Notes under the pieces: generated by a model
Databases searched by the model: none
What the model saw: the letters and a program-made list of their open reading frames with translations, nothing else
What the model was told of the DNA's origin: nothing
Translations under genes and position numbers: made by a program
In this document: one piece after another, positions 21,222 through 33,595 of the stretch
How positions within the stretch are numbered: the first letter of the stretch is position 1
Layout of the letters: each line of letters starts with the position of its first letter
Source: Elusimicrobiota bacterium
Lineage (GTDB): Bacteria; Elusimicrobiota; Elusimicrobia; Elusimicrobiales; Elusimicrobiaceae
DNA length: 35,878 bases
Assembly (NCBI GenBank): GCA_031264445.1
Contig: JAISDW010000036.1
Location: forward strand, 1 to 35,878
Direction of reading: 5' to 3'

Positions 21222-21250
21222 TTTATACTAAACTTAATCCCGTTTTGCAA
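21222..21250 (-). promoter_or_regulatory. putative promoter of pilin 20662..21183
   Basis: Minus strand TTGCAA-17 bp (AACGGGATTAAGTTTAG)-TATAAA. Confidence 0.6.
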
Positions 21251-21289
21251 TAATTTCTGTAATATTGATGTTAAGGAAAATTTTTATAT

Positions 21290-21397
21290 CCACCCTCACC
21301 CCGGCCCTCTCCCATCACGAAGGGAGAGGGAGATAAAAAAAGATACCCTCTCCCTTGATGGGAGAGGGCGGCGAACGCAGTGAGCGGGTGAGGGTGG
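21290..21397. repeat. intergenic inverted-repeat element, family B (108 bp)
   Basis: CCACCCTCACCCCGGCCCTCTCCCATCACGAAGGGAGAGGG ... CCCTCTCCCTTGATGGGAGAGGGCGGCGAACGCAGTGAGCGGGTGAGGGTGG. Confidence 0.8.
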
Positions 21398-21488
21398 AAA
21401 GATTCTTCTCTCTTTGGTAAAGAAGGAAAAAGATATGTGCTCCGCGCCGTCATGCCAAACGCTTCTTTAAAATTGTTATAATTTGCAT

Positions 21489-22436
21489 ATGACTGCCGCC
21501 GGAAAACATTTTTTAGCCGTTGTTCTCGCCGCTGACGACGCTTCTTCCTTCGCGCTGGGGACGGCGCTGCTGAGTTTTAAAAAAAACTCCCCGCTGTTGT
21601 TTAAACGCGCGCAATTTACAGTGTACACGCAGGATATGTCCCAGCAAAACCGCGCGGCGCTGGGCAGGATTTGCGATATAACTTTTAAAAATTTTAAGCT
21701 GCCGTTTGACTCCGCCACAATCCCGGAGATAAAAAAGTATACGGAACTGACGCTGTCGCGCTATGAATGTTTTTATATGCTTAAGGACTATCAAAACGTC
21801 CTGTGGCTGGATATTGATATTTTAATTACTTCGGAAATCGCGGATATTTTATCTTACGGCAAAACCGGCGTCGCGCTTGCGCATGATTTGAATTTAACCG
21901 CTTTCAATTTTTTTAAAGCGCCGCCGCAAGAATATGATTTAACGCGCCCGAACTTCAATGCCGGCGTTATGCTGCTTACGCAAAACCTGCCAAATCCCGA
22001 CGGCTGGGCGGATTTCTGCCTGCGGGCAACGCAGGCTTTGGCCCCGCTGCTGCGCTGGCCGGACCAGGCGATACTAAATCTTGCCCTGCAGCATTTTGGC
22101 CTGCAGCCCGGCGTGCTGCCAACGGGTTTTAACGCGCATCCTTTCAGCGCGCCCGTGCCGTGTTATAAAGCCGCGCTTTTACACGCCATGGGCAGGCATA
22201 AATTCTGGACGGACTGCCCGCTGCCGCAATGGGCAGAGCTTTACGCCGGCTGGCTGGCTGTGGGCGGCAAGCCCATGCCGGTGCAAAAACATGATACGGC
22301 GGCGCGGCTGATTTTCAAAATAAAAATCTTAGCGGAGAGAGTGCCGCTTTTATGGACCGTTTTCAATTTCTTAAATAAACGGCGTTTCAAAAAAATCAAC
22401 AAAAAAATTTTAAAGCAGGTAATTAACGACAGTTAA
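21489..22436 (+). CDS. family 8 glycosyltransferase (LPS galactosyl/glucosyltransferase type)
   Basis: YQNVLWLDIDILI DxD motif, NFNAGVMLLTQNL, WPDQAILNLAL, LLHAMGRHKFW. Confidence 0.85.
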   Translation: MTAAGKHFLAVVLAADDASSFALGTALLSFKKNSPLLFKRAQFTVYTQDMSQQNRAALGRICDITFKNFKLPFDSATIPEIKKYTELTLSRYECFYMLKDYQNVLWLDIDILITSEIADILSYGKTGVALAHDLNLTAFNFFKAPPQEYDLTRPNFNAGVMLLTQNLPNPDGWADFCLRATQALAPLLRWPDQAILNLALQHFGLQPGVLPTGFNAHPFSAPVPCYKAALLHAMGRHKFWTDCPLPQWAELYAGWLAVGGKPMPVQKHDTAARLIFKIKILAERVPLLWTVFNFLNKRRFKKINKKILKQVINDS

Positions 22437-22448
22437 AGGGAGAAACTA

Positions 22449-23417
22449 ATGGAACTCAGGCTTCTTATCATCGGAATAATAGCTTTTATTTTTGCGAAAC
22501 TTTCAAAATATTTTAAAAAAAGAAAGATTTTTGACAATAAAAAGATTTTCATCGCGTGGAACTGCGCCTTTGCGCTGATTGCGGGCGCAATGGTTTACTG
22601 CCTGCTGAATTTTATGGCCAAAAACGGGATTGAGGGCGGCCTTTCCGCCGGCACGGCCGCGTTTATAATAACCGCGACCGCGGCTTATTGCGCTTTCAAT
22701 ATTTATAAAGCAAAAACTGCGGACGCAAAATCGGCTGATAAAATTTACGCTTTCAATCTTGACTGGGCCGAGACGGTGTACTTCGCAGGTTTTTTTGCAT
22801 CGGTGGCGATGTTCTTTCTGATGCAGGCTTTCAAAATACCTTCGGCTTCCATGCGCAATACTCTGTTGGAGGGCGATAATCTCTTCGTCAATAAAATCAC
22901 CTACGGCGTGCGGCTGCCTTTTATGCGCGGTAAACTGGTTAAGTTTAACGATATTAAACGCGGTGATATAATAGTTTTCAGCTTTCCTGCCGAAGACAAA
23001 AGGCAAATCAACTGCGGGGAGCCGCAGTACGGCCGCGATTTTGTCAAGCGCGTGATAGCGCTGCCCGGGGAAACCGTAGAAATAAAAAACAAACAGGTTT
23101 TTATCAACGGCGAACTTATGCCGGGCCAGCCTTACGAAGTTTACGACGGGCACGAGCGCAAGGAATACGAGCAGCCCGTCCCGCCCGCTGAGTACCAGAA
23201 AATTTGGGAAGACCGCGAGCTTGAAAAATATTTCGGCCTGTATCTGCGCGATTACTTCGGCCCGGTTAAAGTGCCGCAAGGCATGTACCTGGGCATTGGC
23301 GATAACAGAGATTTTTCCTGCGATTCCCGTTTTTGGGGCCCGATACCGGAAGCGAATATCAAAGGCAAAGCCTGGTTCATCCACTGGCCGCTTACCCGCG
23401 CCGGTTTGATAAAATAG
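22449..23417 (+). CDS. lepB: signal peptidase I
   Basis: IPSASMRNTLLEGDNLFVNK (catalytic Ser), RDFVKRVIALPGETVEI (catalytic Lys), GDNRDFSCDSRFWGPIP. Confidence 0.96.
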   Translation: MELRLLIIGIIAFIFAKLSKYFKKRKIFDNKKIFIAWNCAFALIAGAMVYCLLNFMAKNGIEGGLSAGTAAFIITATAAYCAFNIYKAKTADAKSADKIYAFNLDWAETVYFAGFFASVAMFFLMQAFKIPSASMRNTLLEGDNLFVNKITYGVRLPFMRGKLVKFNDIKRGDIIVFSFPAEDKRQINCGEPQYGRDFVKRVIALPGETVEIKNKQVFINGELMPGQPYEVYDGHERKEYEQPVPPAEYQKIWEDRELEKYFGLYLRDYFGPVKVPQGMYLGIGDNRDFSCDSRFWGPIPEANIKGKAWFIHWPLTRAGLIK

Positions 23418-23537
23418 GGCTGGTAAAAGAAGGCTGGGGAAATAAGGTTCAGAAAATGAGGGTAAGGAAAGAAGATTTAAAAAATAAAAGGCGCGGCACA
23501 TTAGTGGAAGGAAAGGCTCGTCAAAATTGTCATGGCT

Positions 23538-23712
23538 GTTTTCTCCCTTTTGTAAAGGGAGTGCCACGCCGTAGCGAAGTGAAGGCGGGCGAGGGATTTA
23601 ATGGCCGTAAATCTTTAAAATTGTAAACTGCTTTTTTTGATAACGGCTTATATTAAATCCCTCCCCGTTTTCGCTCCGCTCAGCCGGTACTCCCTTTACA
23701 AAAGGGAGAAAA
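23538..23712. repeat. MITE-like intergenic element, family A, full copy 2 (175 bp)
   Basis: GTTTTCTCCCTTTTGTAAAGGGAGTGCCACGCCGTAGCGAAGTGAAGGCGGGCGAGGGATTTAAT ... ATTAAATCCCTCCCC...ACTCCCTTTACAAAAGGGAGAAAA; opposite orientation to 9508..9689. Confidence 0.85.
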
Positions 23713-23723
23713 TGGCCCGTCAA

Positions 23724-24755
23724 CTACCTCGTTGCGCCGGCTTTTATAAGCAAATCGGCTATTTTGCGGTGTTTATGGCCTTCGGCTCTTGATAAAGCCG
23801 TCTTACCGTACTTATTTTGTAAATTAAGGTTGGCTCCTGCTTTCAGCAGCATGGAAACAATTTCTTTGTATCCGTTTTCGGAAGCAAACATTAATGCCGT
23901 ATAGCCGGCTTCATTTTGCAAATCAGGGCTAGCTTTGGCTTTCAGCAACATGGAAACCATTTTTTTATGTCCCTTTATGGGAACCTCTCTTTTATGCTTG
24001 AAATACCTTCTTACATTCCTGTCTGCGGAAGAAAGCAATATTAATGCCGTATCACCGCTTTTATCTTGTAAATCTGGGTTAGCTCCGGCGTCCAGCAGCA
24101 TGGAAACAATTTCTTTGTGGCTTTCCTTCGCAGCAGATATTAACGCCGTATAGCCGTATTCATCTCGCAAATCAGGGTTGGCCTTGGCTTGCAGCAATAT
24201 AGAAACCATTTTTTTGTGCCCGTTGTAGGAAGCACGCATTAATGCAGTTTGGCCGTCTTCATCTTGCAAATCAGGGTCAACTCCGGCGTCCAATAGCACT
24301 GAAACAATTTCTTTGTGACCTTTCTCCACGGCAGATATTAACACCGTCCAGCCGCTTTCATCTCGCAAATCAGGATTGGCCCCGGCTTGTAGCAGCAGGG
24401 AAACAATCTCTTTATGTTCTGAAGACATCATTAACGCTGTCCGGCCAAACCATCTTTCATTTTGTAAATCAAGGTTAGCTCCGGCTTTCAGCAGCATGGA
24501 AACAATCTCTTTATCTCCTAATAGGGAAGAAGCCATCAATGCCGTAAGGCCGTATTTGCCCTGAGCATTGATATCAGCGCCTTCTTGTATAAATTTTTGG
24601 ACTTGGGCGATATTTCCTTTCTCAACAGCTTCTATCAAATTAGATGGTTCCGTTAAATTATCCTTATTATCGCGGATGTTTTTACTGCACGAGATAAACA
24701 AAACGGTCATAAAAACCGTGCACAAAATAATGCCTGATGCTTTTTTAAATTTCAT
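23724..24755 (-). CDS. ankyrin-repeat putative lipoprotein
   Basis: MKFKKASGIILCTVFMTVLFISCSKN lipoprotein-like signal; about eight ~33-aa ankyrin repeats (e.g. GHKEIVSVLLDAGVDPDLQDEDGQTALMRAS). Confidence 0.92.
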   Translation of the reverse strand: MKFKKASGIILCTVFMTVLFISCSKNIRDNKDNLTEPSNLIEAVEKGNIAQVQKFIQEGADINAQGKYGLTALMASSLLGDKEIVSMLLKAGANLDLQNERWFGRTALMMSSEHKEIVSLLLQAGANPDLRDESGWTVLISAVEKGHKEIVSVLLDAGVDPDLQDEDGQTALMRASYNGHKKMVSILLQAKANPDLRDEYGYTALISAAKESHKEIVSMLLDAGANPDLQDKSGDTALILLSSADRNVRRYFKHKREVPIKGHKKMVSMLLKAKASPDLQNEAGYTALMFASENGYKEIVSMLLKAGANLNLQNKYGKTALSRAEGHKHRKIADLLIKAGATR

Positions 24756-24822
24756 AAACCCTCCTCAGCGGCGTAGTAAAATAATATCTTACAACTTACA
24801 AAAATTATACAAAATATAACGG

Positions 24823-25023
24823 AAAGTCTTAGTTAAAGGCAGAGTTTTATCTTTAGTCGTAATTGCGGAAGGAGCAATAAATATTTTTGTTGTCATTCCC
24901 GAAGGTCGTAATCGGGAATCTGAAAAAGGCCGGATGCCCGATAAAGGCTTTCGGGCATAACAACGGAGAAACGGATTACTTTAGAGCATGGAATTGTGCA
25001 TATCTGTCTTTAACTAAGACTTT
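24823..25023. repeat. ~200 bp inverted-repeat element
   Basis: AAAGTCTTAGTTAAAGGCAGA (24823-24843) vs inverted TCTGTCTTTAACTAAGACTTT (25003-25023), 20/21 match; inner GTCATTCCCGAAGG..CGGGAATCT hairpin. Confidence 0.65.
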
Positions 25024-25514
25024 ACAAAATATAATATGCGCCGGCGGTTTGTATATTTTTTTACGGATGGCATATTGTCACAACCATTGCGCGAAGGGCA
25101 AAAAAACAATAAGTTAGTTAAACTAATATCTTCCTACTGCGGGGCCTGCCTTGCCGCCGTTTAGCACCGCTTGCCGCGCTGCGGAATTTTGTTTTGCGGG
25201 CCGAGCCCACATAAAATTAGGCGAACTAACTTTTGCCTTTTTCTTTCTTTTTTGCGCGGCGGCGGCTTTGCGGCGGGCACAATTTGTGTGGAAATTGTGA
25301 GCAAAAGCCTGCCGGATTTGCGCTAAAGCCCATTAAATTTATCCAAAAACGGCCAAAATCACATTCTTTTTGGCAAAAATGCATTTTAGGAGCTTTTTGC
25401 ACTCTGCCCGCAGGATTTATCAAAAAGAAAAACAAAAGCAAAAATAAACGCCATTTTGGTTAAAAGCGATTTTCTACGACGAGAGTTTTCAATAAACACC
25501 CATGTTTTCTCAAC

Positions 25515-25551
25515 AAAAAAGACTTGCGGCCGCAAAACTGCCTGCCGCAAG
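25515..25551 (-). terminator. rho-independent terminator of the parA-parB operon
   Basis: Minus strand CTTGCGGC-loop-GCCGCAAG, then TCTTTTTT; downstream of the parB stop. Confidence 0.7.
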
Positions 25552-25557
25552 CCCCAT

Positions 25558-25581
25558 AAAAGTTTTCACATGAAAACTTTT
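25558..25581. promoter_or_regulatory. parS-like palindrome 1
   Basis: AAAAGTTTTCACATGAAAACTTTT; core resembles parS TTTCACGTGAAA; between the parB stop and its terminator. Confidence 0.65.
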
Positions 25582-25596
25582 GCTTTTATAATCTTT

Positions 25597-26466
25597 CTAT
25601 AACATTTTACTTTTAAGTCTTTCTGCCAGCCTGTCCAGTTCTTCAAGTGAATTATAGTGCAGCATCAAAATGCCTCTGCCGTGTTTTGAGCTTTGGCGCA
25701 GCTCAACTTTTGCGCCAAGCGCTTCTTGGAGGCTCTGCTCAAAAGACTGTATATCGGGCGTTTTGGCGGTTTTTTTGGTTTCCTTTGAAGGCAGCAAAAG
25801 CGCGCGGGCCGCGCTCTCCGCCTGCCGCACGGACATCTTGCCCGCGATAATCTTTTTCAGCAAAATATCTTGCTTTTTTTCATCAGAGAGCATTAAAAGC
25901 GCGCGGCCGTGGCCTTCGGTTATTTTGCCGGAAGAAATGGCTTCCTGTATGCCGGACGGAAGCTCCAGCAGGCGCAAGGTATTTGAGACCGCCGCTTTAG
26001 ACTTGCCGCAGTATTCGCCCAGCTCGCTCTGCGATACTTCAAATTTTTGTATCAAGCTCCTATAGCCCAAGGCGGTTTCTATGGGATTCAGATTTTCGCG
26101 CTGGATATTTTCTATAAGAGCAAGGGCGCAAAGCTGTTTTTCGTCCAGTTTGGAATGGACTATAGCCTGCACATCTTTAAGGCCGGCCAGCTGGGTAGCG
26201 CGCCAGCGGCGCTCACCCACGACGAGTTCATATTTATCCAGCCCGCTGTCATATACAACAACCACCGGCTGCGTCAGCCCGTGCTGCTTGATGGACTGCG
26301 CCAGCTCCTTAAGGCTTTCTTCATTAAAAGTTTTGCGTGGCTGGTAGCGGTTGGGGATTATTTTATTGACAGGTATGCTTTGTACCCCATTATTGCTGCT
26401 GCCGTCCTGCGGGATTTGCGCCCCGCCTAAAAGGGCCTCCAGCCCTTTGCCTAAGGCTTGTCTCAT
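25597..26466 (-). CDS. parB: chromosome partitioning protein ParB
   Basis: MRQALGKGLEALLGG, IPNRYQPRKTFNEESLKELAQSIKQHGLTQPVVV, GERRWRATQLAGL, ENIQRENLNPIE, HTH GEYCGKSKAAVSNTLRLLELP. Confidence 0.97.
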   Translation of the reverse strand: MRQALGKGLEALLGGAQIPQDGSSNNGVQSIPVNKIIPNRYQPRKTFNEESLKELAQSIKQHGLTQPVVVVYDSGLDKYELVVGERRWRATQLAGLKDVQAIVHSKLDEKQLCALALIENIQRENLNPIETALGYRSLIQKFEVSQSELGEYCGKSKAAVSNTLRLLELPSGIQEAISSGKITEGHGRALLMLSDEKKQDILLKKIIAGKMSVRQAESAARALLLPSKETKKTAKTPDIQSFEQSLQEALGAKVELRQSSKHGRGILMLHYNSLEELDRLAERLKSKML

Positions 26467-26471
26467 GTTAA

Positions 26472-27305
26472 TTATCCTCCGAAGTCAAAATCCGCTTTTA
26501 TGCCGGCGGAATACTGATAATCTTTATAATCCCCGGGTTTTGCGCCGCGGCGTTCAAGAAATTCAACGGCTAAATCAAGGTAGGCGCGCGTGCCGCGGCA
26601 GGAAGGGTCATATTCAAAAATGCTTTGGCCGAAGCTCGGTGCTTCCGCCAGGCGGATATTGCGCGGTATAGGCGTTTTATAGACTTTATCGCCGTAGAAT
26701 TTAGAAATTTCATCTTTAACCTGATTGGCCAGATTCATGCGGGCGTCATACATGGTAAGAATACCGCCGTCAACCTTAAGCTGCGGGCTCAAAAATTGCT
26801 TTACTTTACCCGTTGTATTGATAAAATGTGCAAGGCCTTCCATAGCATAATATTCACATTGTATAGGGGAAATTACACTGTCCGCCGCTACAAGCGCATT
26901 TATGGTTAAAAGGCTCAACGACGGGGGGCAATCTATAATGATAAAATCATACATCTTTTTTACTGTGGAAAGCGCTTCCCTGAGCACTTTTTCCCGCCCG
27001 GGGAGGTTTACAAGCTCCACTTCTGCGCCGGCAAGATCTTTGCTGGCGGGCAAAACATCTAACAGTTCATGGCTGCTCTGGCGTACAATATCTTTAAAAG
27101 CCGCTGTTCTGGTAAGCAGATGGTAAACCGATTTTTCATCATCTTTCAATATAATGCCCAAGCCTGAACTTGCATTGCTCTGCGGGTCAAAATCAACCAG
27201 TAAAACCTCCTGCCCGAGGCAGGCCAAAGCATAGGAAAGATTTACGGAAGTCGTCGTTTTGCCGACGCCGCCCTTCTGATTTGCGACGCATACTATTTCG
27301 CCCAT
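26472..27305 (-). CDS. parA: chromosome partitioning ATPase ParA/Soj
   Basis: VCVANQKGGVGKTTTSVNLSYALA deviant Walker A, VLLVDFDPQSNASSGLGI, FIIIDCPPSLSLLTINAL. Confidence 0.97.
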   Translation of the reverse strand: MGEIVCVANQKGGVGKTTTSVNLSYALACLGQEVLLVDFDPQSNASSGLGIILKDDEKSVYHLLTRTAAFKDIVRQSSHELLDVLPASKDLAGAEVELVNLPGREKVLREALSTVKKMYDFIIIDCPPSLSLLTINALVAADSVISPIQCEYYAMEGLAHFINTTGKVKQFLSPQLKVDGGILTMYDARMNLANQVKDEISKFYGDKVYKTPIPRNIRLAEAPSFGQSIFEYDPSCRGTRAYLDLAVEFLERRGAKPGDYKDYQYSAGIKADFDFGG

Positions 27306-27399
27306 ATAATACTCCCAACTGTTTTAAAATTATATAAATATTAAATATAATAAATAGCGCGAAGTCAAGCGCGCAGGAGGGGCGGCATGGATTGATTGA

Positions 27400-27423
27400 C
27401 TGAGTTTTCACGTGAAAATTTTA
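27400..27423. promoter_or_regulatory. parS-like palindrome 2
   Basis: CTGAGTTTTCACGTGAAAATTTTA with exact TTTCACGTGAAA core, upstream of parA. Confidence 0.7.
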
Positions 27424-27447
27424 TATGTTTGCGCAGGATTGGCCACA

Positions 27448-27471
27448 AAAAGTTTTCATGTGAAAACTTTT
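27448..27471. promoter_or_regulatory. parS-like palindrome 3
   Basis: AAAAGTTTTCATGTGAAAACTTTT, exact reverse complement of palindrome 1 over 24 bp. Confidence 0.65.
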
Positions 27472-27682
27472 ATGAGGATTGTAAAGATCTATGCGGTATG
27501 CCACCGCCACAAAAAGAATGCTGGGCAATAAATTCCCCTGCATAAAATTATAAAATAACATCATCTACAAACTTTCGCATACAGCGGCGGCGCAGTTAGC
27601 TTGACTAACTTTATATTATCTCATTTGCACGCAAAATAAAGACAGAAACGGACATATGCCCTGCGGAGGAAATAAACAAAAG

Positions 27683-28309
27683 CTACTTAAAAACTATACT
27701 GTTTTTAACACGGATAATGTCTTCCTTTGGGACGCTGTGGGTTTTTGAAAGTATTATGGCCGAATATTTGTCCTCGTCCATTTTGCAAACAAAAGTTATA
27801 TATTCATATTCACTTTTACTGTCTTCAAGAATTTTTACGTAGTATAAACACTCTTTCCCTGATATTACCGTAGGTTTTTTATTAACTATCCATATCCACT
27901 TATCCTCGGAAGAAGCTTTAATAAAACCATCGGCCGCGTTTTCTAAGGATCCGCGCATTGGGTTATTTCCAAAAAAACTAATTGTGAGGTCGTTCGGGAT
28001 ACTTATAAAAAATTCCTCCCCAGCTTTTACAATAGGATAAGGGAACTCCACCCTGGCTATATCCGTATCACGTGTGCGCCAGTGCGAGGAGAAAGACCAA
28101 TCAACAAGCAAATATCCTGCTATTAAAAAGACGCATACGCCGGCAAACCATTTAATTCTGACAAGCAGCCTGAAATTTTTATTTAAAAATTTTCTTATTA
28201 GTATATACGGCAGATAAATAAAAGCCCAGATAAAGGCGATTATCCATATCACAGACAGGGGAATTATAATTCTCGGTATCAGCTCTAAAATATCCAATAA
28301 AATATGCAT
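27683..28309 (-). CDS. hypothetical membrane protein
   Basis: 208 aa with two N-terminal hydrophobic segments (IIIPLSVIWIIAFIWAFIYLPYILI, WFAGVCVFLIAGYLLV). Confidence 0.7.
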   Translation of the reverse strand: MHILLDILELIPRIIIPLSVIWIIAFIWAFIYLPYILIRKFLNKNFRLLVRIKWFAGVCVFLIAGYLLVDWSFSSHWRTRDTDIARVEFPYPIVKAGEEFFISIPNDLTISFFGNNPMRGSLENAADGFIKASSEDKWIWIVNKKPTVISGKECLYYVKILEDSKSEYEYITFVCKMDEDKYSAIILSKTHSVPKEDIIRVKNSIVFK

Positions 28310-28488
28310 TTTTTAATTCCAGCCGTTAAATATTGTCATGCAATGTTACACATTTTGTATAAAGATATTTTTAAGTATAGCAATATTTTATTTATTTTGC
28401 ACTATATTTAAGAATGTACTTTACGAATTAAGGAGTATTTAAAGACAGCGGGGGAGGGAAAGAAAAATTAAATATAATAAAAAATAAT

Positions 28489-28546
28489 CCACCCCCGCCC
28501 CGGTCTTCCCCCTCATAAAGAAAGAGGGAAATTGGGGAGAGGGTGG
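28489..28546. repeat. degenerate family B palindromic element
   Basis: CCACCCCCGCCCCGGTCTTCCCCC...GAGGGTGG, downstream of gyrA. Confidence 0.5.
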
Positions 28547-28565
28547 AAAACCTAACGCGAGCGGC

Positions 28566-31094
28566 CTAATCTGCGGCTTTGGCTGGTGCGCCGGCGGCGC
28601 CTTCCGCATCCTCGCGGCGCTCCTCTTCTTCCTTTACCACGGGGGCCACGCGGGCAATCCTGTCGCCGTCGTCCAGCTTGACAAGCCTTACGCCCTGCGC
28701 GTTGCGGCCCACGCTGCGGATTTCTTCGCACCGGATGCGTATGGCCATGCCCTTTTCGGTGATAATCATGAGGTCTTTGCTCTCGTCCACCAGTTTTATG
28801 CCGACCACCGGGCCGTTGCGCTCGCTCGTTTTAATAGTTATAACGCCCGATCCGCCCCTGTTCTGCGTGCGGTATTCGCCAAACTCGGTGCGTTTGCCGT
28901 AGCCGTTTTCGCAGACGGAAAGAACATCCGGCTGCGCGCTTTCGCGCGGGGCGTGCTCCATGCCTACGGCACTGTCGCCCTCGGCCATGCGTATGCCTAT
29001 CACGCCTTTGGCCGTGCGGCCCATGGCGCGCACCTGATTTTCGTCAAATCTTATTGATTTGCCCTGCCTGGTGGCTATTACGATATCGCTCTTGCCGTTT
29101 GTAAGCTGGACTGACATCAGCACGTCGCCTTCTTCCAGCCCGATGGCGATTATGCCCGTGCGGCGGATATTGGCAAACTCAGCGAGCTCGCAGCGTTTTA
29201 TGGTACCCATACGCGTGCACATAGTAAGGTAAGTCTCGCCCGCGTTTTTGGGGTCAAAATCGCAAATGGCGACGGCGGAGGTAACTTTCTCCTCCCCTGA
29301 TATCTGCAGCAGATTGACTATAGCCTTACCCTTGCTCTGGCGGTTGCCTTCGGGGATTTCAAAGGCTTTTAAGGCAAATACGCGCCCGCGGTTGGTAAAC
29401 ATAAGTATAGTGGCGTGGCTGGAGGTGACGAAAAGATGCTCTATAAAATCCTCTTCTTTCGTCTTGCCGCCGATAATGCCCTTGCCGCCGCGGTTCTGCG
29501 ATTTGTAAGTGTCCAGCGGTATGCGTTTTGCATAGCCGTCGTTGGAAAGAGTGATTACGACGTCTTCCTCATCAATCAAATCTTCTATTGAAAAGTCAGT
29601 GATATCGGTGGAAATTTCGGTGCGGCGTTTGTCGCCGTAATCCTTAATCATCTGATTAAGTTCCTGTACGATGATTTCCAGGACGCGCTGAGGGCTGCCA
29701 AGGATATCCTGCAGGTCTTTGATGAGAGAGGCAAGTTCTTTTTGCTCCTGCTCTATTGCCAGCGAAGACAGCTGCGTAAGCTGGTGCAGGCGCATATCAA
29801 GTATGGCCTGCGTCTGCGCCTCGCTGAGCGAGAATCTTTTGATTAAAGCCAGTTTAGCCTCGTTTGCGTCGCGCGATTTGCGGATTATGGCGACAACTTC
29901 ATCCATATTGGCCAGCGCGACAAGGAAGCCCTGCAAAACGTGGTCGCGCTTTAAAGCCTTGTTTAAATCAAAGCGCGTGCGGTTGTTGACGATTTCCTGC
30001 CGGTGCCTGACATACTGGCGCATGACGTCTTTTATGCCCAGCACGCGCGGCTTGCCGTCAACTATGGCAAGCATATTCACGCCGAAGCTGGTTTGCAGCT
30101 GCGTGTGTTTGAAAAGCTGGTTTAAAACGACCTGCCCCGTGGCGTCGCGTTTTAATTCTATCACAAGGCGCATGCCGCGGCGGTCGGATTCGTCGCGGAT
30201 ATCCGAAATTTCTGTTATCTTTTTATCGCGCACCAGGCCGGCTATTGATTCTATCAGATTGGTTTTGTTGACCTGATAGGGGATTTCGGTCACAATAATG
30301 GCTTCGCGGCCGCCTTTCATTTCCTCTATCTCCGCGCGCGCCTGCAGTTTGAGCGAGCCGCGGCCCGTCTCAAAATAATCCATTACGCCTTTTGTGCCGC
30401 GCAGTATGCCGCCCGTGGGGAAATCCGGCCCTTTTACTATGTGCATCATTTCCCTGGTGGTTATTGCGGGGTTATTAATAATCTCTATTATGCCTTTGCA
30501 AACTTCCGCCAGATTATGCGGGGGAATATTTGTCGCCATGCCGACGGCAATGCCGCTTGAGCCGTTTACAAGCAGCTGCGGAATTTTGGCGGGCAGCACC
30601 GAAGGCTCCTGCAAAGAACCGTCGTAGTTGGGGATAAATTTTACCGTGTCTTTATCAAGGTCGCTGAGCAGTTCGTCCGCTATGGCCTGCAGGCGGACTT
30701 CCGTATAACGCATAGCAGCCGGATAGTCGCCGTCTATTGAGCCGAAGTTTCCCTGACCGTTGACCAGCATATTGCGCATTGAAAAATCCTGCGCCATGCG
30801 CACCAGCGCGTCATAAACCGCGACGTCGCCGTGCGGGTGGTATTTACCCAAAACGTCGCCGACGACGCGGGCGGATTTTTTATAGGGCTTATTGTATTTG
30901 AGGCCCATTTCATCCATTGCGTAAAGTATGCGGCGGTGTACTGGCTTAAGGCCGTCGCGCACGTCGGGCAGGGCGCGGCCCACGATTACGCTCATCGCAT
31001 AGTCTATATAGGAGGATTTCATCTCCTCCCCGATATCGCGCTGCCTGACGCTGCCGAATAAATCTATATTTTTTTGTTCATTGGTTTCTGCCAT
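28566..31094 (-). CDS. gyrA: DNA gyrase subunit A
   Basis: [72 protein letters not shown]; GyrA-box-like QNRGGKG. Confidence 0.98.
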   Translation of the reverse strand: MAETNEQKNIDLFGSVRQRDIGEEMKSSYIDYAMSVIVGRALPDVRDGLKPVHRRILYAMDEMGLKYNKPYKKSARVVGDVLGKYHPHGDVAVYDALVRMAQDFSMRNMLVNGQGNFGSIDGDYPAAMRYTEVRLQAIADELLSDLDKDTVKFIPNYDGSLQEPSVLPAKIPQLLVNGSSGIAVGMATNIPPHNLAEVCKGIIEIINNPAITTREMMHIVKGPDFPTGGILRGTKGVMDYFETGRGSLKLQARAEIEEMKGGREAIIVTEIPYQVNKTNLIESIAGLVRDKKITEISDIRDESDRRGMRLVIELKRDATGQVVLNQLFKHTQLQTSFGVNMLAIVDGKPRVLGIKDVMRQYVRHRQEIVNNRTRFDLNKALKRDHVLQGFLVALANMDEVVAIIRKSRDANEAKLALIKRFSLSEAQTQAILDMRLHQLTQLSSLAIEQEQKELASLIKDLQDILGSPQRVLEIIVQELNQMIKDYGDKRRTEISTDITDFSIEDLIDEEDVVITLSNDGYAKRIPLDTYKSQNRGGKGIIGGKTKEEDFIEHLFVTSSHATILMFTNRGRVFALKAFEIPEGNRQSKGKAIVNLLQISGEEKVTSAVAICDFDPKNAGETYLTMCTRMGTIKRCELAEFANIRRTGIIAIGLEEGDVLMSVQLTNGKSDIVIATRQGKSIRFDENQVRAMGRTAKGVIGIRMAEGDSAVGMEHAPRESAQPDVLSVCENGYGKRTEFGEYRTQNRGGSGVITIKTSERNGPVVGIKLVDESKDLMIITEKGMAIRIRCEEIRSVGRNAQGVRLVKLDDGDRIARVAPVVKEEEERREDAEGAAGAPAKAAD

Positions 31095-31105
31095 AAAATT
31101 TTCCT

Positions 31106-33595
<2,490 letters not shown>

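Noticed and set aside
22503-23567. 354 aa minus-strand ORF
   Set aside because: Antisense to lepB, begins in the family A repeat (MALPLQKGEN), low-complexity composition; lepB on + is unambiguous.
25226-25463. Small ORFs of 71 and 76 aa on opposite strands
   Set aside because: Overlapping each other, no RBS or family signal, composition-driven.
27306-27682. oriC in the parA upstream region
   Set aside because: parAB/gyrAB context is suggestive but no DnaA-box cluster or AT-rich unwinding element was convincing; dnaA is not in the window.
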